7,629 nucleotides of DNA, taken from JBQTHI01 sp052390035 (GTDB lineage: Bacteria; Actinomycetota; Acidimicrobiia; Spongiisociales; ZC4RG35). The notes under the pieces are model-generated. The model did not search any database. It was not told the origin of the DNA and was given only the letters and a program-made list of their open reading frames with translations. The first letter of the stretch is position 1; each line of letters begins with the position of its first letter. The stretch is from contig JBQTHI010000118.1 in the NCBI GenBank assembly GCA_052390035.1, positions 1 to 7,629 on the forward strand. Direction: 5' to 3'. Positions 1-6,672 of the stretch are shown in pieces. The position numbers and the translations under genes were made by a program.

Positions 1-1873
1 TTGCACCACGTCGGAACCAGAACGAAAGGCCAAACGAGAGCAAGGCGAAGAATGCGAGGAGGCCGAAGGTGGTCGCCACCGGGACGACGGCGTTGTTGAC
101 CAGGTAGCCAGATTGGGGGTTGACGAGCACGTGGAAGAAGGCCAGCACCGCCAATCCCCAGATGACAGCCCAGAGCCAGCGGCGCCTTTGAAAGAGGATT
201 CGGCCCGGCATGCCGTGGATCGGCAGCAGGCCAAAGACCAATCCTTCGAAGGCGGCGACAGTGGACATGGCCAGGGCGCTCTCCATCACCTCGGACCATT
301 TCCCCCCGCCGTCAGCTCTAACCGCTCCAAGTCCTACCCACGATGAGAGCGCGATCACCAGTAAGAAGGTTGAGGCGAACGTCAGCTCACTCGTTTCCGC
401 ATCCTCTCCGACTTCGTGACTGAACACCATCGCCAGGACAATCCCGTAGAGGTAGCCGGGCACAAAGCCGACGAGGCGCGAGAGGATGACGCATCCCGCT
501 CCCACGACGAGAGCGATTGGAAGCGCTTGTAGTCGTCCCCAGTCGCCGCTGCGGGCACGTCGCAGAATCCGAACCGGAAGGGCGAAACCGAGGGTGGTGA
601 GGATGAGACCCGCGAGCACTCCGGCGAAGATGACGAGGGAACCTGGGTTAAGTCCAAAGGCCGGGTCAAGAAAACCATACAGCAGTGCCATCAGCACCAG
701 CCCGACGATCAAGCCCCACCTGCTCTGCCAGAACCCATCGGTTCGTTCGTCTCGGCGGCGTCGAAACCACCTCCGTATCTCCTGGTAGTGCTCGGCGAGG
801 GTGCTGTTGAAGAACTCGGCCGGGAAGGGGATGAGGAAGAGCATCCCGGCGGTCAAGGCGACCGAAGCTGCCACTACCAGCGGGTCGAGGTTGATGTCCT
901 GAGGGCCCGGGACTGATTCGATCAGGCCCAACACTCTGACACCGCCAACCCGGTAGAGATAGCGTCCATCCTCGACCAGAACCAGCATGTCGCCGTCAGG
1001 GGTGAAGGCAGCGCGCACAGGCGACTGAAGGAGAGTCTCGAGCGGCGGGAACCCCGTCCCCCGATTGAACCCTCCACCGGCGACGGTCACAATGACACCA
1101 TCTTCGACCATCCAAACCCGACCGATGAGACGAGGTACCACGAAGGGCCGATCCGAGGCGTCGAGTGAGACCTCGAGCTCGGCCGACCCATAACCGATGT
1201 CAACCGCCCGGGTTCCGTCGACCGCTTGCGCGGCGGGAGTAGGCCCGGCCCCGAAAATAGTGGTGATGACGCCGTCCGGAGCGATCTGGCGGATGTCACC
1301 AAAGTCTGTGTCGGATAGGAAGATGGCGCCGGTGGCGTCCACTGCCAGGCTCGAGATCCGGCCGAAGCGAGCATCGACCGCCTGGCCTCCATCACCCTCT
1401 CCTGGCTCCGTGGCTGGTTCGTCTGCACCAGCGACGAGCGTGGTCGACCCATTCGTCTGAACCAGATCGACGCGAGGAATTCGGCCGCCGGCCATATAGA
1501 TGGTGTCGTCGGGGCCGATGGCGAGCTCAGGACTGAAGACTTGAGCGCCAGGATCGGTGGCCAGGATCTCGGTCACGATCCCATCGGGGGCGAGCGACAA
1601 CAATGCCTGACCGGTGGTGAAGTAAACGATCCCATCGGAGGCGATCGCCACGGCGGAGAAGTCGTTCTCGCCTTCACGAAAATCGCCTCGGTAGGCGACC
1701 GTGAGAATTCCATCCCTGATGCGAAGCAACCGGGCGCTGTTGTAGTCGGCGATATAGATGTCGCCATTGGGGGCCACAGCGACGTCATCGGCGTTGTTGA
1801 GGGCAGCCTCAGTCGCGGGCCCGCCCTCGCCGATGGTCCCCGTGGCCGGTGCGGGGAGCCCGGCCACCTTCAC
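1..1873 (-). CDS. NHL-type beta-propeller / FGLLP-motif multi-pass membrane protein (3' end outside window)
   Basis: The frame is open from 1873 to the window edge, 624 codons, with no stop. Residues 1-325 look like an NHL/SMP30-type propeller. They open with GEGGPATEAALNNADDVAVA (15-34) and GDIYIADYNSARLLRI (37-52), the usual signature of these repeats. Further blade motifs are SDGIV (79-83), PDGIV (97-101), PDGVITTIFGAG (199-210) and a DGGQAVDARFG stretch (161-171). Residues 331-620 hold about eight hydrophobic segments (near 331-350, 385-403, 412-433, 450-484, 498-517, 532-551, 566-583, 597-619) with basic loops. FGLLP is at 547-551, followed by a Trp-rich helix, as I recall for the family named 'FGLLP motif-containing membrane protein'. 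The likely site is the cell membrane with the propeller outside, where it may bind a ligand or partner. Its function is unknown. GTG 1873 is chosen for its ribosome site, but a start at 1962 with a frameshift is a serious rival. It follows the lipoprotein gene and is probably co-transcribed with it. Confidence 0.82.
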   Translation of the reverse strand, partial: MKVAGLPAPATGTIGEGGPATEAALNNADDVAVAPNGDIYIADYNSARLLRIRDGILTVAYRGDFREGENDFSAVAIASDGIVYFTTGQALLSLAPDGIVTEILATDPGAQVFSPELAIGPDDTIYMAGGRIPRVDLVQTNGSTTLVAGADEPATEPGEGDGGQAVDARFGRISSLAVDATGAIFLSDTDFGDIRQIAPDGVITTIFGAGPTPAAQAVDGTRAVDIGYGSAELEVSLDASDRPFVVPRLIGRVWMVEDGVIVTVAGGGFNRGTGFPPLETLLQSPVRAAFTPDGDMLVLVEDGRYLYRVGGVRVLGLIESVPGPQDINLDPLVVAASVALTAGMLFLIPFPAEFFNSTLAEHYQEIRRWFRRRRDERTDGFWQSRWGLIVGLVLMALLYGFLDPAFGLNPGSLVIFAGVLAGLILTTLGFALPVRILRRARSGDWGRLQALPIALVVGAGCVILSRLVGFVPGYLYGIVLAMVFSHEVGEDAETSELTFASTFLLVIALSSWVGLGAVRADGGGKWSEVMESALAMSTVAAFEGLVFGLLPIHGMPGRILFQRRRWLWAVIWGLAVLAFFHVLVNPQSGYLVNNAVVPVATTFGLLAFFALLSFGLSFWFRRGA

Positions 1874-1878
1874 GACCG

Positions 1879-1886
1879 CTCCTCCC
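1879..1886 (-). promoter_or_regulatory. Strong Shine-Dalgarno for the propeller gene GTG start
   Basis: The minus strand reads GGGAGGAG at 1886-1879, five bases before GTG at 1873. The lipoprotein gene has the same arrangement (GAGGAG, five bases, GTG). This supports GTG 1873 as a usable start. However, the same bases also encode Ala/Gly codons in the open upstream frame, so the match could be fortuitous. Confidence 0.5.
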
Positions 1887-1954
1887 GCCGCCGCGGCGAG
1901 CAGGAGGAGACTGGCTAGGACCTGAGCGCGGTACGAGGTGCGGATCGCCGGCTT

Positions 1955-2707
1955 TCAGCCATTCGGCAGATACTCGCGCATGAAATCGAACTCGTCGTTC
2001 CCGAGTTCGTCGCGAGGGCATCGTTCGTCCTGAACCTCTGCCATGTAGGCGTTGTAGAGGCCAAACAACTCGAGCCCGTCGTGGAAGGCCATGTGGGCCA
2101 GGGTCTCCTTGCCGGCAGCGACCTGGTCAGCCACCGCTTGTTTGATCTGAGCCACCGCTTCCTCACAAGTGCTCACCCCGTAGTTGGTCATCACGGCGAC
2201 GTCGATGGCGGACACCGCCTTGACCCCTTCGAGGTAGGCAACGGCACCCGGTGCGCGCTCCGCAGCAACCTCGATCACCGCTTCCCATGGTGAGTTCGAG
2301 TCGAAGTAGGCCCAAGAGAGGCCGACCGCGTTGCAGTCGTATGTTGCTTGAGAGTCGTTGGCCGAGACCAACTCATAGGTCCTGTCGCTCGCAGCATCGT
2401 CGAAGCGGAAGAACTCTCCCATCATCGCCGATCCCGGGTCGAAGCCCGCCACTACCGGTTCGATTTCGCCGAAGTATTCCGCCAAGCCATCGGCGCAGTC
2501 TTCGGGGAGCCCGGCAGACGGTCCCGCTGCGAGGGTGGTGGCTGGGCCGTCTGACGCGCTTAACGTCGTATCTGTGGCGGGTGTTGTGGGCGCCGCCGCC
2601 GGCTGGGTGGTAGGGGCCTCGGCCACAGAGGTAGACGCACTGCCTCCACCACAGGCGGCGACCACCAGGGTCAGGGCAAGGACTGCGCTATTAGATCGTC
2701 TCGACAC
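1955..2707 (-). CDS. Putative secreted lipoprotein of unknown function
   Basis: A 250-residue protein with a typical lipoprotein signal: basic MSRRSN, a hydrophobic core (8-18) and a lipobox VAAC with the lipidated Cys at 19. Residues 21-66 form a Ser/Thr/Ala/Pro-rich linker as in many actinobacterial surface proteins. The mature domain (about 70-250) is acidic and mostly helical in appearance. It has four more Cys (71, 125, 181, 230) that could form two disulfides outside the cell. I recognise no enzyme motif. GTG 2707 is preferred over ATG 2722 because GAGGAG lies five bases upstream of the GTG, whereas the ATG has only a poor site; the ATG would add MRGAI. The gene lies directly upstream of the propeller/membrane-protein gene on the same strand, so the two products may act together at the envelope. 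That partnership is inferred from position only. Confidence 0.85.
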   Translation of the reverse strand: MSRRSNSAVLALTLVVAACGGGSASTSVAEAPTTQPAAAPTTPATDTTLSASDGPATTLAAGPSAGLPEDCADGLAEYFGEIEPVVAGFDPGSAMMGEFFRFDDAASDRTYELVSANDSQATYDCNAVGLSWAYFDSNSPWEAVIEVAAERAPGAVAYLEGVKAVSAIDVAVMTNYGVSTCEEAVAQIKQAVADQVAAGKETLAHMAFHDGLELFGLYNAYMAEVQDERCPRDELGNDEFDFMREYLPNG

Positions 2708-2712
2708 AATTG

Positions 2713-2718
2713 CTCCTC
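2713..2718 (-). promoter_or_regulatory. Shine-Dalgarno deciding the lipoprotein start
   Basis: The minus strand reads GAGGAG at 2718-2713, then five bases, then GTG at 2707. The in-frame ATG at 2722 overlaps this region and has no comparable site upstream, so GTG is the likelier start. Confidence 0.55.
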
Positions 2719-2870
2719 TCATTGCTCACGAAACTCGTCCTGGGAGCGGCATCCAGGCGTGTCGCCCGCGATCACTCGCATCCCGATTCATGCCGAGAAC
2801 CCCTGGGAGCCCGTCGGGACGGGGAAATGTGGAGATCCCTAGGTTTGCTGGGTACGCCGACTCTAGCTAG

Positions 2871-3885
2871 CCGCCCGGCGGCGACGATCACTTCGGTAGC
2901 ATCACGTTCTCGGTTGCACTGTTGAATATGCAGCAGGGCTCGGCCCAGTTCTCACCTCGCGTCATACCCGGCCTTACCCGTGACCCGTTCAACCGGCGCG
3001 TCATCGCGATCGTCGTGGGCACGTTCACCTATTGCCTCGTGGCTGCAGCATGTGCGGGCACCGCTCACAGAAGATGGCGAGCCGGTCATCCCCAGCCTTG
3101 CGACCTGGCTTGGCCTTCTGCTGGGACCTGGCGCGGTGCTGGCGGTCGTTGCGGCCATACATCACACCGCTCAGCAGATGGACGTCAGCAAGATTCTCGG
3201 CGCGATCCTCGCAGAGGCGACCCGGACCCCCGTCACGATCAGCGGGCTGACAGCTACCGAGCGGACCGAACCGCCATTCGGGAGGGCTGTCGACGATCGT
3301 CCGGTTCCATGAGAGTGGGATCGTCGCCACGATCGGGCGGACCGTGTCATCCGACGACCTTGACCGTGTGACGGACCGGGTCCGGTGCGCCGTGAAGTTG
3401 GGCCCAACACGCACAATGGTCGAAGACGCCGTGTACGGCGTCCGTCAGTTGGTCGATGTCGCCCTGAAGGGACTGTCGCCGGGGATCAACGATCCGACGA
3501 CCGCGCAAGACGCCATCTTCCGCCTCGGCACGCTGCTCGCCGAGCGGCTCATATCGCGCCTGCCCGCACTGGGGTACGAGGGTGATGACGGGCGACGGTT
3601 GCTGATGCCGCAGGCATGGACGCCGACCTCGCCGAGCTGGCCATCGGTGAGCTGCGACTGGCAGCCGCCGGCAAACCAACGGTGTGCGTCTACCTCTTCG
3701 AGATGATCGCCGCTGTCACCGAAGCCGTCACTGGCAACGGTCGCGACAAGGACCTCCGGCACCAAGCTGCGCTTCTCCTTCGGGCCGTCGAGGGTCAGGA
3801 CTTGCCAGCCCACGATCTGACCCGAATCCGTCAGGCTTACACGGCGCGGTTCGGGGACGCATTCCCGCGTCGAGCGACACTGTGA
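2871..3885 (+). pseudogene. Decayed DUF2254-family membrane protein gene (N-terminally truncated, at least three frameshifts)
   Basis: Pieces of one DUF2254-type protein lie in order in alternating frames. Frame A (2871 to about 3045) carries FSVALLNMQQGSAQFSPRV and VGTFTYCLVAA. Frame B (about 3046-3303) carries RAPLTEDGEPVIPSLA, the membrane segment and IHHTAQQMDVSKILGAI. Frame C (about 3302-3612) carries RFHESGIVATIGRTV and then YGVRQLVDVALKGLSPGIND. Frame B again (3616-3885) gives LAELAIGELRLAAAGKPTVC to the stop. Joined, these match the family layout I remember: membrane helices, an IHH motif, the VRQLVDxALxxLSPGINDP core and a helical C-terminus. The stop at 2868-2870 cuts off the expected first membrane helices. 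About 40 residues that I would expect between GRTV and SSDD also seem to be missing. Function in the family is unknown. Sequencing error could explain single shifts but not the missing N-terminus. The final piece overlaps the next gene. Confidence 0.8.
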
Positions 3886-4385
3886 TCACATTGGTTCGTC
3901 AAGAGACCACGAAACCACCGGGTGCAAGTGCCGCGCTCCGGCAACTCTGGCGCCGCCTTCCCCTTCCTGAGCACCACGCCGTCGCGATCGCAGGCGGGCT
4001 CCTGCTGCAACGCCAGATGCCCCTCCGCTTGCCGCGGCGACTGGCAACGGTGGGGTGGCTGCTCTTGGCCGCCGGCATCGTCGCCAATGCAGTCGCCATT
4101 CATGAGCGAGGAGGAGGAGACCTAGAAGAGCCCGAGCGGCTCACAACTAGCGGTCTGCACGGTTTGACGCGCAATCCGATGTACGTCGGATGGAGCGCTA
4201 TTCATATCGGCGGAGCGCTGCTGCTCTCCAACGGTTGGATCCTGGCCACGTGGCCGATCACCTTCGCCCTCACGCACTGGTGGGTGGTGTCGGTCGAAGA
4301 ACCTCGGCTTGCTGAGCAGTTCGGAGAGGACTATTCGATATACCAGAGCCGAGTTCCCCGCTACCTTGGCCGCGCTCCTGGCTGA
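3882..4385 (+). CDS. Isoprenylcysteine carboxyl methyltransferase (ICMT/PEMT)-family membrane methyltransferase
   Basis: A 167-residue integral membrane protein. Its C-terminal half has the ICMT/PEMT/NnrU-like signature: LTTSGLHGLTRNPMYVG (87-103), where RNPMY is the conserved cofactor-side motif. A hydrophobic hairpin follows (105-135), then an acidic/basic tail EEPRLAEQFGEDYSIY (139-154) and VPRYL. N-terminal hydrophobic segments lie at about 32-43 and 54-72. The family transfers methyl groups from S-adenosylmethionine to small or lipid substrates at the membrane; the bacterial substrate is generally unknown and cannot be told here. GTG 3882 is chosen because it overlaps the TGA of the preceding gene (GTGA), a translational-coupling arrangement, and the homology is complete from it. 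A longer in-frame extension to 3684 only shadows the upstream gene. The neighbour it was coupled to is now broken, yet this frame is intact. Confidence 0.85.
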   Translation: MITLVRQETTKPPGASAALRQLWRRLPLPEHHAVAIAGGLLLQRQMPLRLPRRLATVGWLLLAAGIVANAVAIHERGGGDLEEPERLTTSGLHGLTRNPMYVGWSAIHIGGALLLSNGWILATWPITFALTHWWVVSVEEPRLAEQFGEDYSIYQSRVPRYLGRAPG

Positions 4386-4399
4386 CTCGCGGGTCTCTG

Positions 4400-4620
4400 C
4401 GGCACTCCCAGAACTCGATGACCTTTCCGTCCTCGAACCGAAACACGTGAACCTCACGGTCCTCGAAACTCCGCCCTGGATGCTCCGCACGGATGGTCGT
4501 TAGCGCCACCAGATACGCCCCGCTCCGTCCAAACATTCTCGATCATGCTGACGAGCTGGCCCGTAGGTTCGAGCAGCACGAACCAGATGAGGCGAATGAG
4601 ATTCCGCCACGTCGCGGTGG
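4400..4620 (-). pseudogene. SnoaL/NTF2-like gene remnant
   Basis: On the minus strand, 4536-4405 encodes an NTF2-like C-terminal half: FGRSGAYLVALTTIRAEHPG, then SFEDREVHVFRFEDGKVIEF ending in WE. This is the usual last three strands of a SnoaL-like cone fold, with the HVFRF-DGK-EFWE pattern. The preceding part, WFVLLEPTGQLVSMIENV (about 4600-4530), fits the same family but sits in another frame, and a TGA just upstream closes the frame of the C-terminal piece. The N-terminal half is missing, and the sequence after EFWE no longer resembles the family as it runs toward the methyltransferase gene. Families of this fold include small polyketide cyclases, isomerases and ligand-binding proteins; the original activity cannot be told. 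It lies head-to-head with the hydrolase gene at 4651. Confidence 0.55.
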
Positions 4621-4650
4621 CGACGGCCGTGATCGTGCGAGAATCGGATC

Positions 4651-5469
4651 GTGACCTGGGTCGACGTGCACGGTATGCCGATCGCGTACGCCCGCGCGGG
4701 CACTGGCGCACCGATCGTCCTCGCCCACGGCGGAGCCGGAGACGCGCGTGAGTGGACCTTCCAGGCCCCGCTCGCCGACGAGTTCGACCTCGTCACCTGG
4801 GACGAGCCGGGCAACGGGCGTTCGGGGGATCTCCCGCCGGGCTGGGGTCTCGGCGACTCGGCGACCGCGCTCGCCGGGCTGATCGAAGCTCTTGAGCTCG
4901 GCCGCGCGCACGTTGGCGGCCTCTCCTGGGGCGGGGTGGTGGCGCTTGAGCTCTACCGCCGCCGGCCGGAGCTGGTCGCTTCGCTGATCCTCGCCGACAC
5001 GTACGCGGGCTGGAAGGGCTCGCTCCCGACCGAGGAAGTGGCGGCGCGAATCGCCGGATTCGAGCGTTTGCTGGCGGCTCCCCCGCAGGGTCGCGAGGGT
5101 TGGGTTCCCGGGCTGTTCAAGGTCGACCCGCTGCCGCGCCGGATTGCTGAGCTTCAGGCGAAGATCGACGCCGACGTGCGTGTGGGGACGATGCGCGCTC
5201 TGATCCCGGCGGTCGCTGAGGCGGACCTCTCAGCCCTGCTCCCGAGTATCGCGGTGCCGGTGCTTCTGATCTGGGGTGCTGATGACGTCCGGTCGCCGCT
5301 CGAGACCGTCGGGCGGCAGTTCGAGCGCGCCATCCCTGGCGTCGAGCTCGTCGTGATCCCAGACTGCGGCCACATGAGTTCGATCGAGCGACCCGAGGAG
5401 TTCAACCGGGCAGTGCGCGAGTTTTGCCGGGCTCACCCGCCCGAACCGGTTGCGGCTTCTCCCGCATAG
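4651..5469 (+). CDS. Alpha/beta-fold hydrolase
   Basis: A 272-residue, cytosolic-looking protein with no signal peptide and a full alpha/beta-hydrolase layout. The oxyanion-hole loop is HGGAGDAREW (26-35). DEPGNGRSG follows (51-59), a variant of the common DxxGxGxS strand-4 loop. The nucleophile elbow is GGLSWGG (89-95) with Ser92. The cap region is about 118-195. The acid loop is WGADDVRSP (208-216), with Asp211 or Asp212, and the catalytic His241 is in DCGHMSSIERPEEF. The family includes esterases, haloperoxidase-like and C-C bond hydrolases and proline iminopeptidases; the substrate cannot be assigned. The start is GTG 4651: TGA at 4630-4632 closes the frame upstream and no other start lies between, although the ribosome site is weak. 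To my eye its codon use is even more G/C-ending than its neighbours', which might mean separate origin; this was not measured. Confidence 0.92.
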   Translation: MTWVDVHGMPIAYARAGTGAPIVLAHGGAGDAREWTFQAPLADEFDLVTWDEPGNGRSGDLPPGWGLGDSATALAGLIEALELGRAHVGGLSWGGVVALELYRRRPELVASLILADTYAGWKGSLPTEEVAARIAGFERLLAAPPQGREGWVPGLFKVDPLPRRIAELQAKIDADVRVGTMRALIPAVAEADLSALLPSIAVPVLLIWGADDVRSPLETVGRQFERAIPGVELVVIPDCGHMSSIERPEEFNRAVREFCRAHPPEPVAASPA

Positions 5470-5480
5470 CGGATGATTCA

Positions 5481-5500
5481 GGCACCGCGGCTGCCATTTT
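5481..5500 (+). terminator. Possible weak intrinsic terminator after the hydrolase gene
   Basis: GGCACCGCGGCTGCC (5481-5495) can fold into a short stem with a four-pair base and one mismatch, followed by ATTTT. It sits 11 bases after the hydrolase stop. The stem is short, so this is only a candidate. Confidence 0.22.
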
Positions 5501-5655
5501 GGTTACCAAGTTCCAGCTCGTGGGGACACCAGATCAGGGAGCCCCATCCGATAACTGCTATTGACATGCCACCCGCTGGTGATTACCCAGGGCGCCAACT
5601 CGTGCGGACCTACTAAGTCGAGTCGAGGTTTGACGCGGTCGAGGAAGCTGCCGAG

Positions 5656-5670
5656 AAACCAAAATGGTTT
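5656..5670. promoter_or_regulatory. Perfect 6-3-6 palindrome upstream of the DLH-family gene, possible operator
   Basis: AAACCA-AAA-TGGTTT at 5656-5670 is a perfect inverted repeat in an AT-rich patch of an otherwise GC-rich gap (5470-5713). It lies 43 bases before the ATG at 5714. A related palindrome, TTGGT-T-ACCAA, is at 5499-5509, and the two share an 11-base inverted match (5494-5504 with 5657-5667). A TTGACA hexamer at 5561-5566 could be a -35 element, but no convincing -10 follows. Binding by a repressor is a guess from symmetry and position. Apart from the weak terminator I see nothing else in this gap. Confidence 0.3.
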
Positions 5671-5713
5671 CATGTCAACCGGGAAGTGGGTGCGGGCCAG
5701 GTAACGTCGGTCG

Positions 5714-6373
5714 ATGGGCGAGTGGACTCTCATCCGTGAGCCGGCTGGAGATAGCAATGGCTACCTCGCGCGTGGCCGACCGACTCCGGGTCCGCCGGTC
5801 ATGCTGCTTCACGCCTGGTGGGGCCTAAACCAGACGATGCGCGATTTCGCCGACCGGCTCGCCGGTGATGGCTTCACCGTTTTGGTGCCGGACCTGTTCG
5901 ACGGCACCGTTCTTGAAACGATCGAGGATGCCGAGGCTTATACCACTGCCCTCGAACAAGGCGGCGGCGCCCCTGATGGGTTGAATCCGGACCGCTTAAT
6001 GGAACGCGTCCGGGCTGCACTCGACCATCTGCTGGCCAATCCCGACGCCCGTGGCGATCGGGCCGCGATCATCGCTCTGAGCTTCGGCGGTTGGTACGGC
6101 AGCCAAGTCGCGGCTACGCGATCAGATGTCGCTGCCTTCGTGGCGATCTATAGCGATGTCTTCGGGGCGCCAGGAGGAGCCGCCTACCTGGGGCACTTTG
6201 CCGAACAGGACCCATACATCGACTCCACTCAGGTAGCAGACAGCAGCGCAGCGCATGTGTATCCGGGAACCAAGCATTGGTTCATGGAGCCTGACCGATC
6301 CGAATTCGACGCCGCCGCGACCGAACTCGCCTACGCCCGGACCGTCGAGTTCTTGCGCGAGCAGCTCGGTTAG
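5714..6373 (+). CDS. Dienelactone hydrolase-family protein with altered active site
   Basis: A 219-residue alpha/beta hydrolase of the DLH type (PF01738-like), at the usual family length. Motifs in order are VMLLHAWWGLN (29-39), FADRLAGDGFTVLVPDLFDG (45-64), the nucleophile elbow ALSFGGWYG (121-129), FAEQDPYID (162-170) and YPGTKHWFMEPDR (183-195) with the probable catalytic His188. The C-terminal helix (ELAYARTVEFLREQLG, 204-219) is also typical. Classical dienelactone hydrolases use Cys123 activated by Glu36 in HEWWG-type loops. Here the elbow residue is Ser123 and the loop reads HAWWG, so Glu is Ala34. A Ser-His-Asp esterase mechanism (Asp166 or Asp170) is more likely than true dienelactone lactonase activity. 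The substrate is unknown. ATG 5714 starts at the right distance from the first strand; its ribosome site is weak. The gene stands alone after a 244-base gap with possible operator symmetry. Confidence 0.9.
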   Translation: MGEWTLIREPAGDSNGYLARGRPTPGPPVMLLHAWWGLNQTMRDFADRLAGDGFTVLVPDLFDGTVLETIEDAEAYTTALEQGGGAPDGLNPDRLMERVRAALDHLLANPDARGDRAAIIALSFGGWYGSQVAATRSDVAAFVAIYSDVFGAPGGAAYLGHFAEQDPYIDSTQVADSSAAHVYPGTKHWFMEPDRSEFDAAATELAYARTVEFLREQLG

Positions 6374-6456
6374 CCACGGGTCCTACCTTTCAACGGTAAG
6401 CGGAGTCGAACCCCTCTGACCATGGCTTCTAAGGGCGCGCAGCGACGGAACGGTGA

Positions 6457-6672
6457 TCAACCATGTCTGAGCAGATGGGATCGGCCACCTTCCGAGCGGT
6501 TGGGCTGATCCTCGGTTGTGAATTCGGCCGGATCGAGGCGGGACCACACACCATCGGGACCGCGGAAAAGGGATACCGGACTCGGTCGAAATACTGCCCC
6601 GGTGAAGGCGAGGATCTTGCCCTCTTGCAAGAGGTGACCGGCGGCGAGTAGATCGTCCTGCACGGGGGTCAA
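6457..6672 (-). CDS. Possible small hypothetical protein, divergent from the PLP-enzyme gene
   Basis: From a possible TTG start at 6672 (or GTG at 6663) the minus strand encodes about 71 residues to the TGA at 6457. Its content looks protein-like: LLAAGHLLQEGKILAFTGAV, then FRPSPVSLFRGPDGVWSRLD and a polar tail. Third positions are mostly G or C. I recognise no family. The ribosome site is poor and an ATG start exists only far upstream at 6786, inside the opposite-strand PLP-enzyme gene. A plus-strand ORF at 6463-6651 (ATG, 62 residues) covers the same bases with similar third-position bias but a less natural sequence and no ribosome site. At most one is likely real; the segment may also be a remnant or non-coding. 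Confidence 0.3.
   Translation of the reverse strand: MTPVQDDLLAAGHLLQEGKILAFTGAVFRPSPVSLFRGPDGVWSRLDPAEFTTEDQPNRSEGGRSHLLRHG

Noticed and set aside
1087..1452. 121-residue minus-strand ORF
   Set aside because: It is a frame-shifted shadow of the propeller gene, whose own frame is open across the region with clear repeats.
3684..3881. Longer N-terminus for the methyltransferase
   Set aside because: The extension overlaps the DUF2254 remnant in another frame, is low-complexity Arg/Ser/Pro and lacks membrane character. The GTG at the GTGA overlap fits better.
4309..4503. 64-residue plus-strand ORF at the end of the methyltransferase gene
   Set aside because: It overlaps the methyltransferase C-terminus and is antisense to the NTF2-like remnant. 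No independent coding evidence was seen.
5561..5678. TTGACATG (5561-5568) and CATGTCAA (5671-5678) inverted match
   Set aside because: It crosses rather than nests with the other inverted match in the gap, and eight bases over this distance is easily chance.
5503..5757. 84-residue minus-strand ORF across the gap before the DLH-family gene
   Set aside because: Its ATG lies inside the DLH-family gene on the other strand, no family is recognised, and there is no clear ribosome site. It covers the palindromes and may be chance or a very old remnant.
6394..6425. tRNA-like T-arm on the minus strand (GGGGTTCGACTCC)
   Set aside because: No matching acceptor strand, no pairing anticodon stem and no D-arm could be found nearby. 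A short chance match is likelier than a tRNA or an attachment-site remnant.
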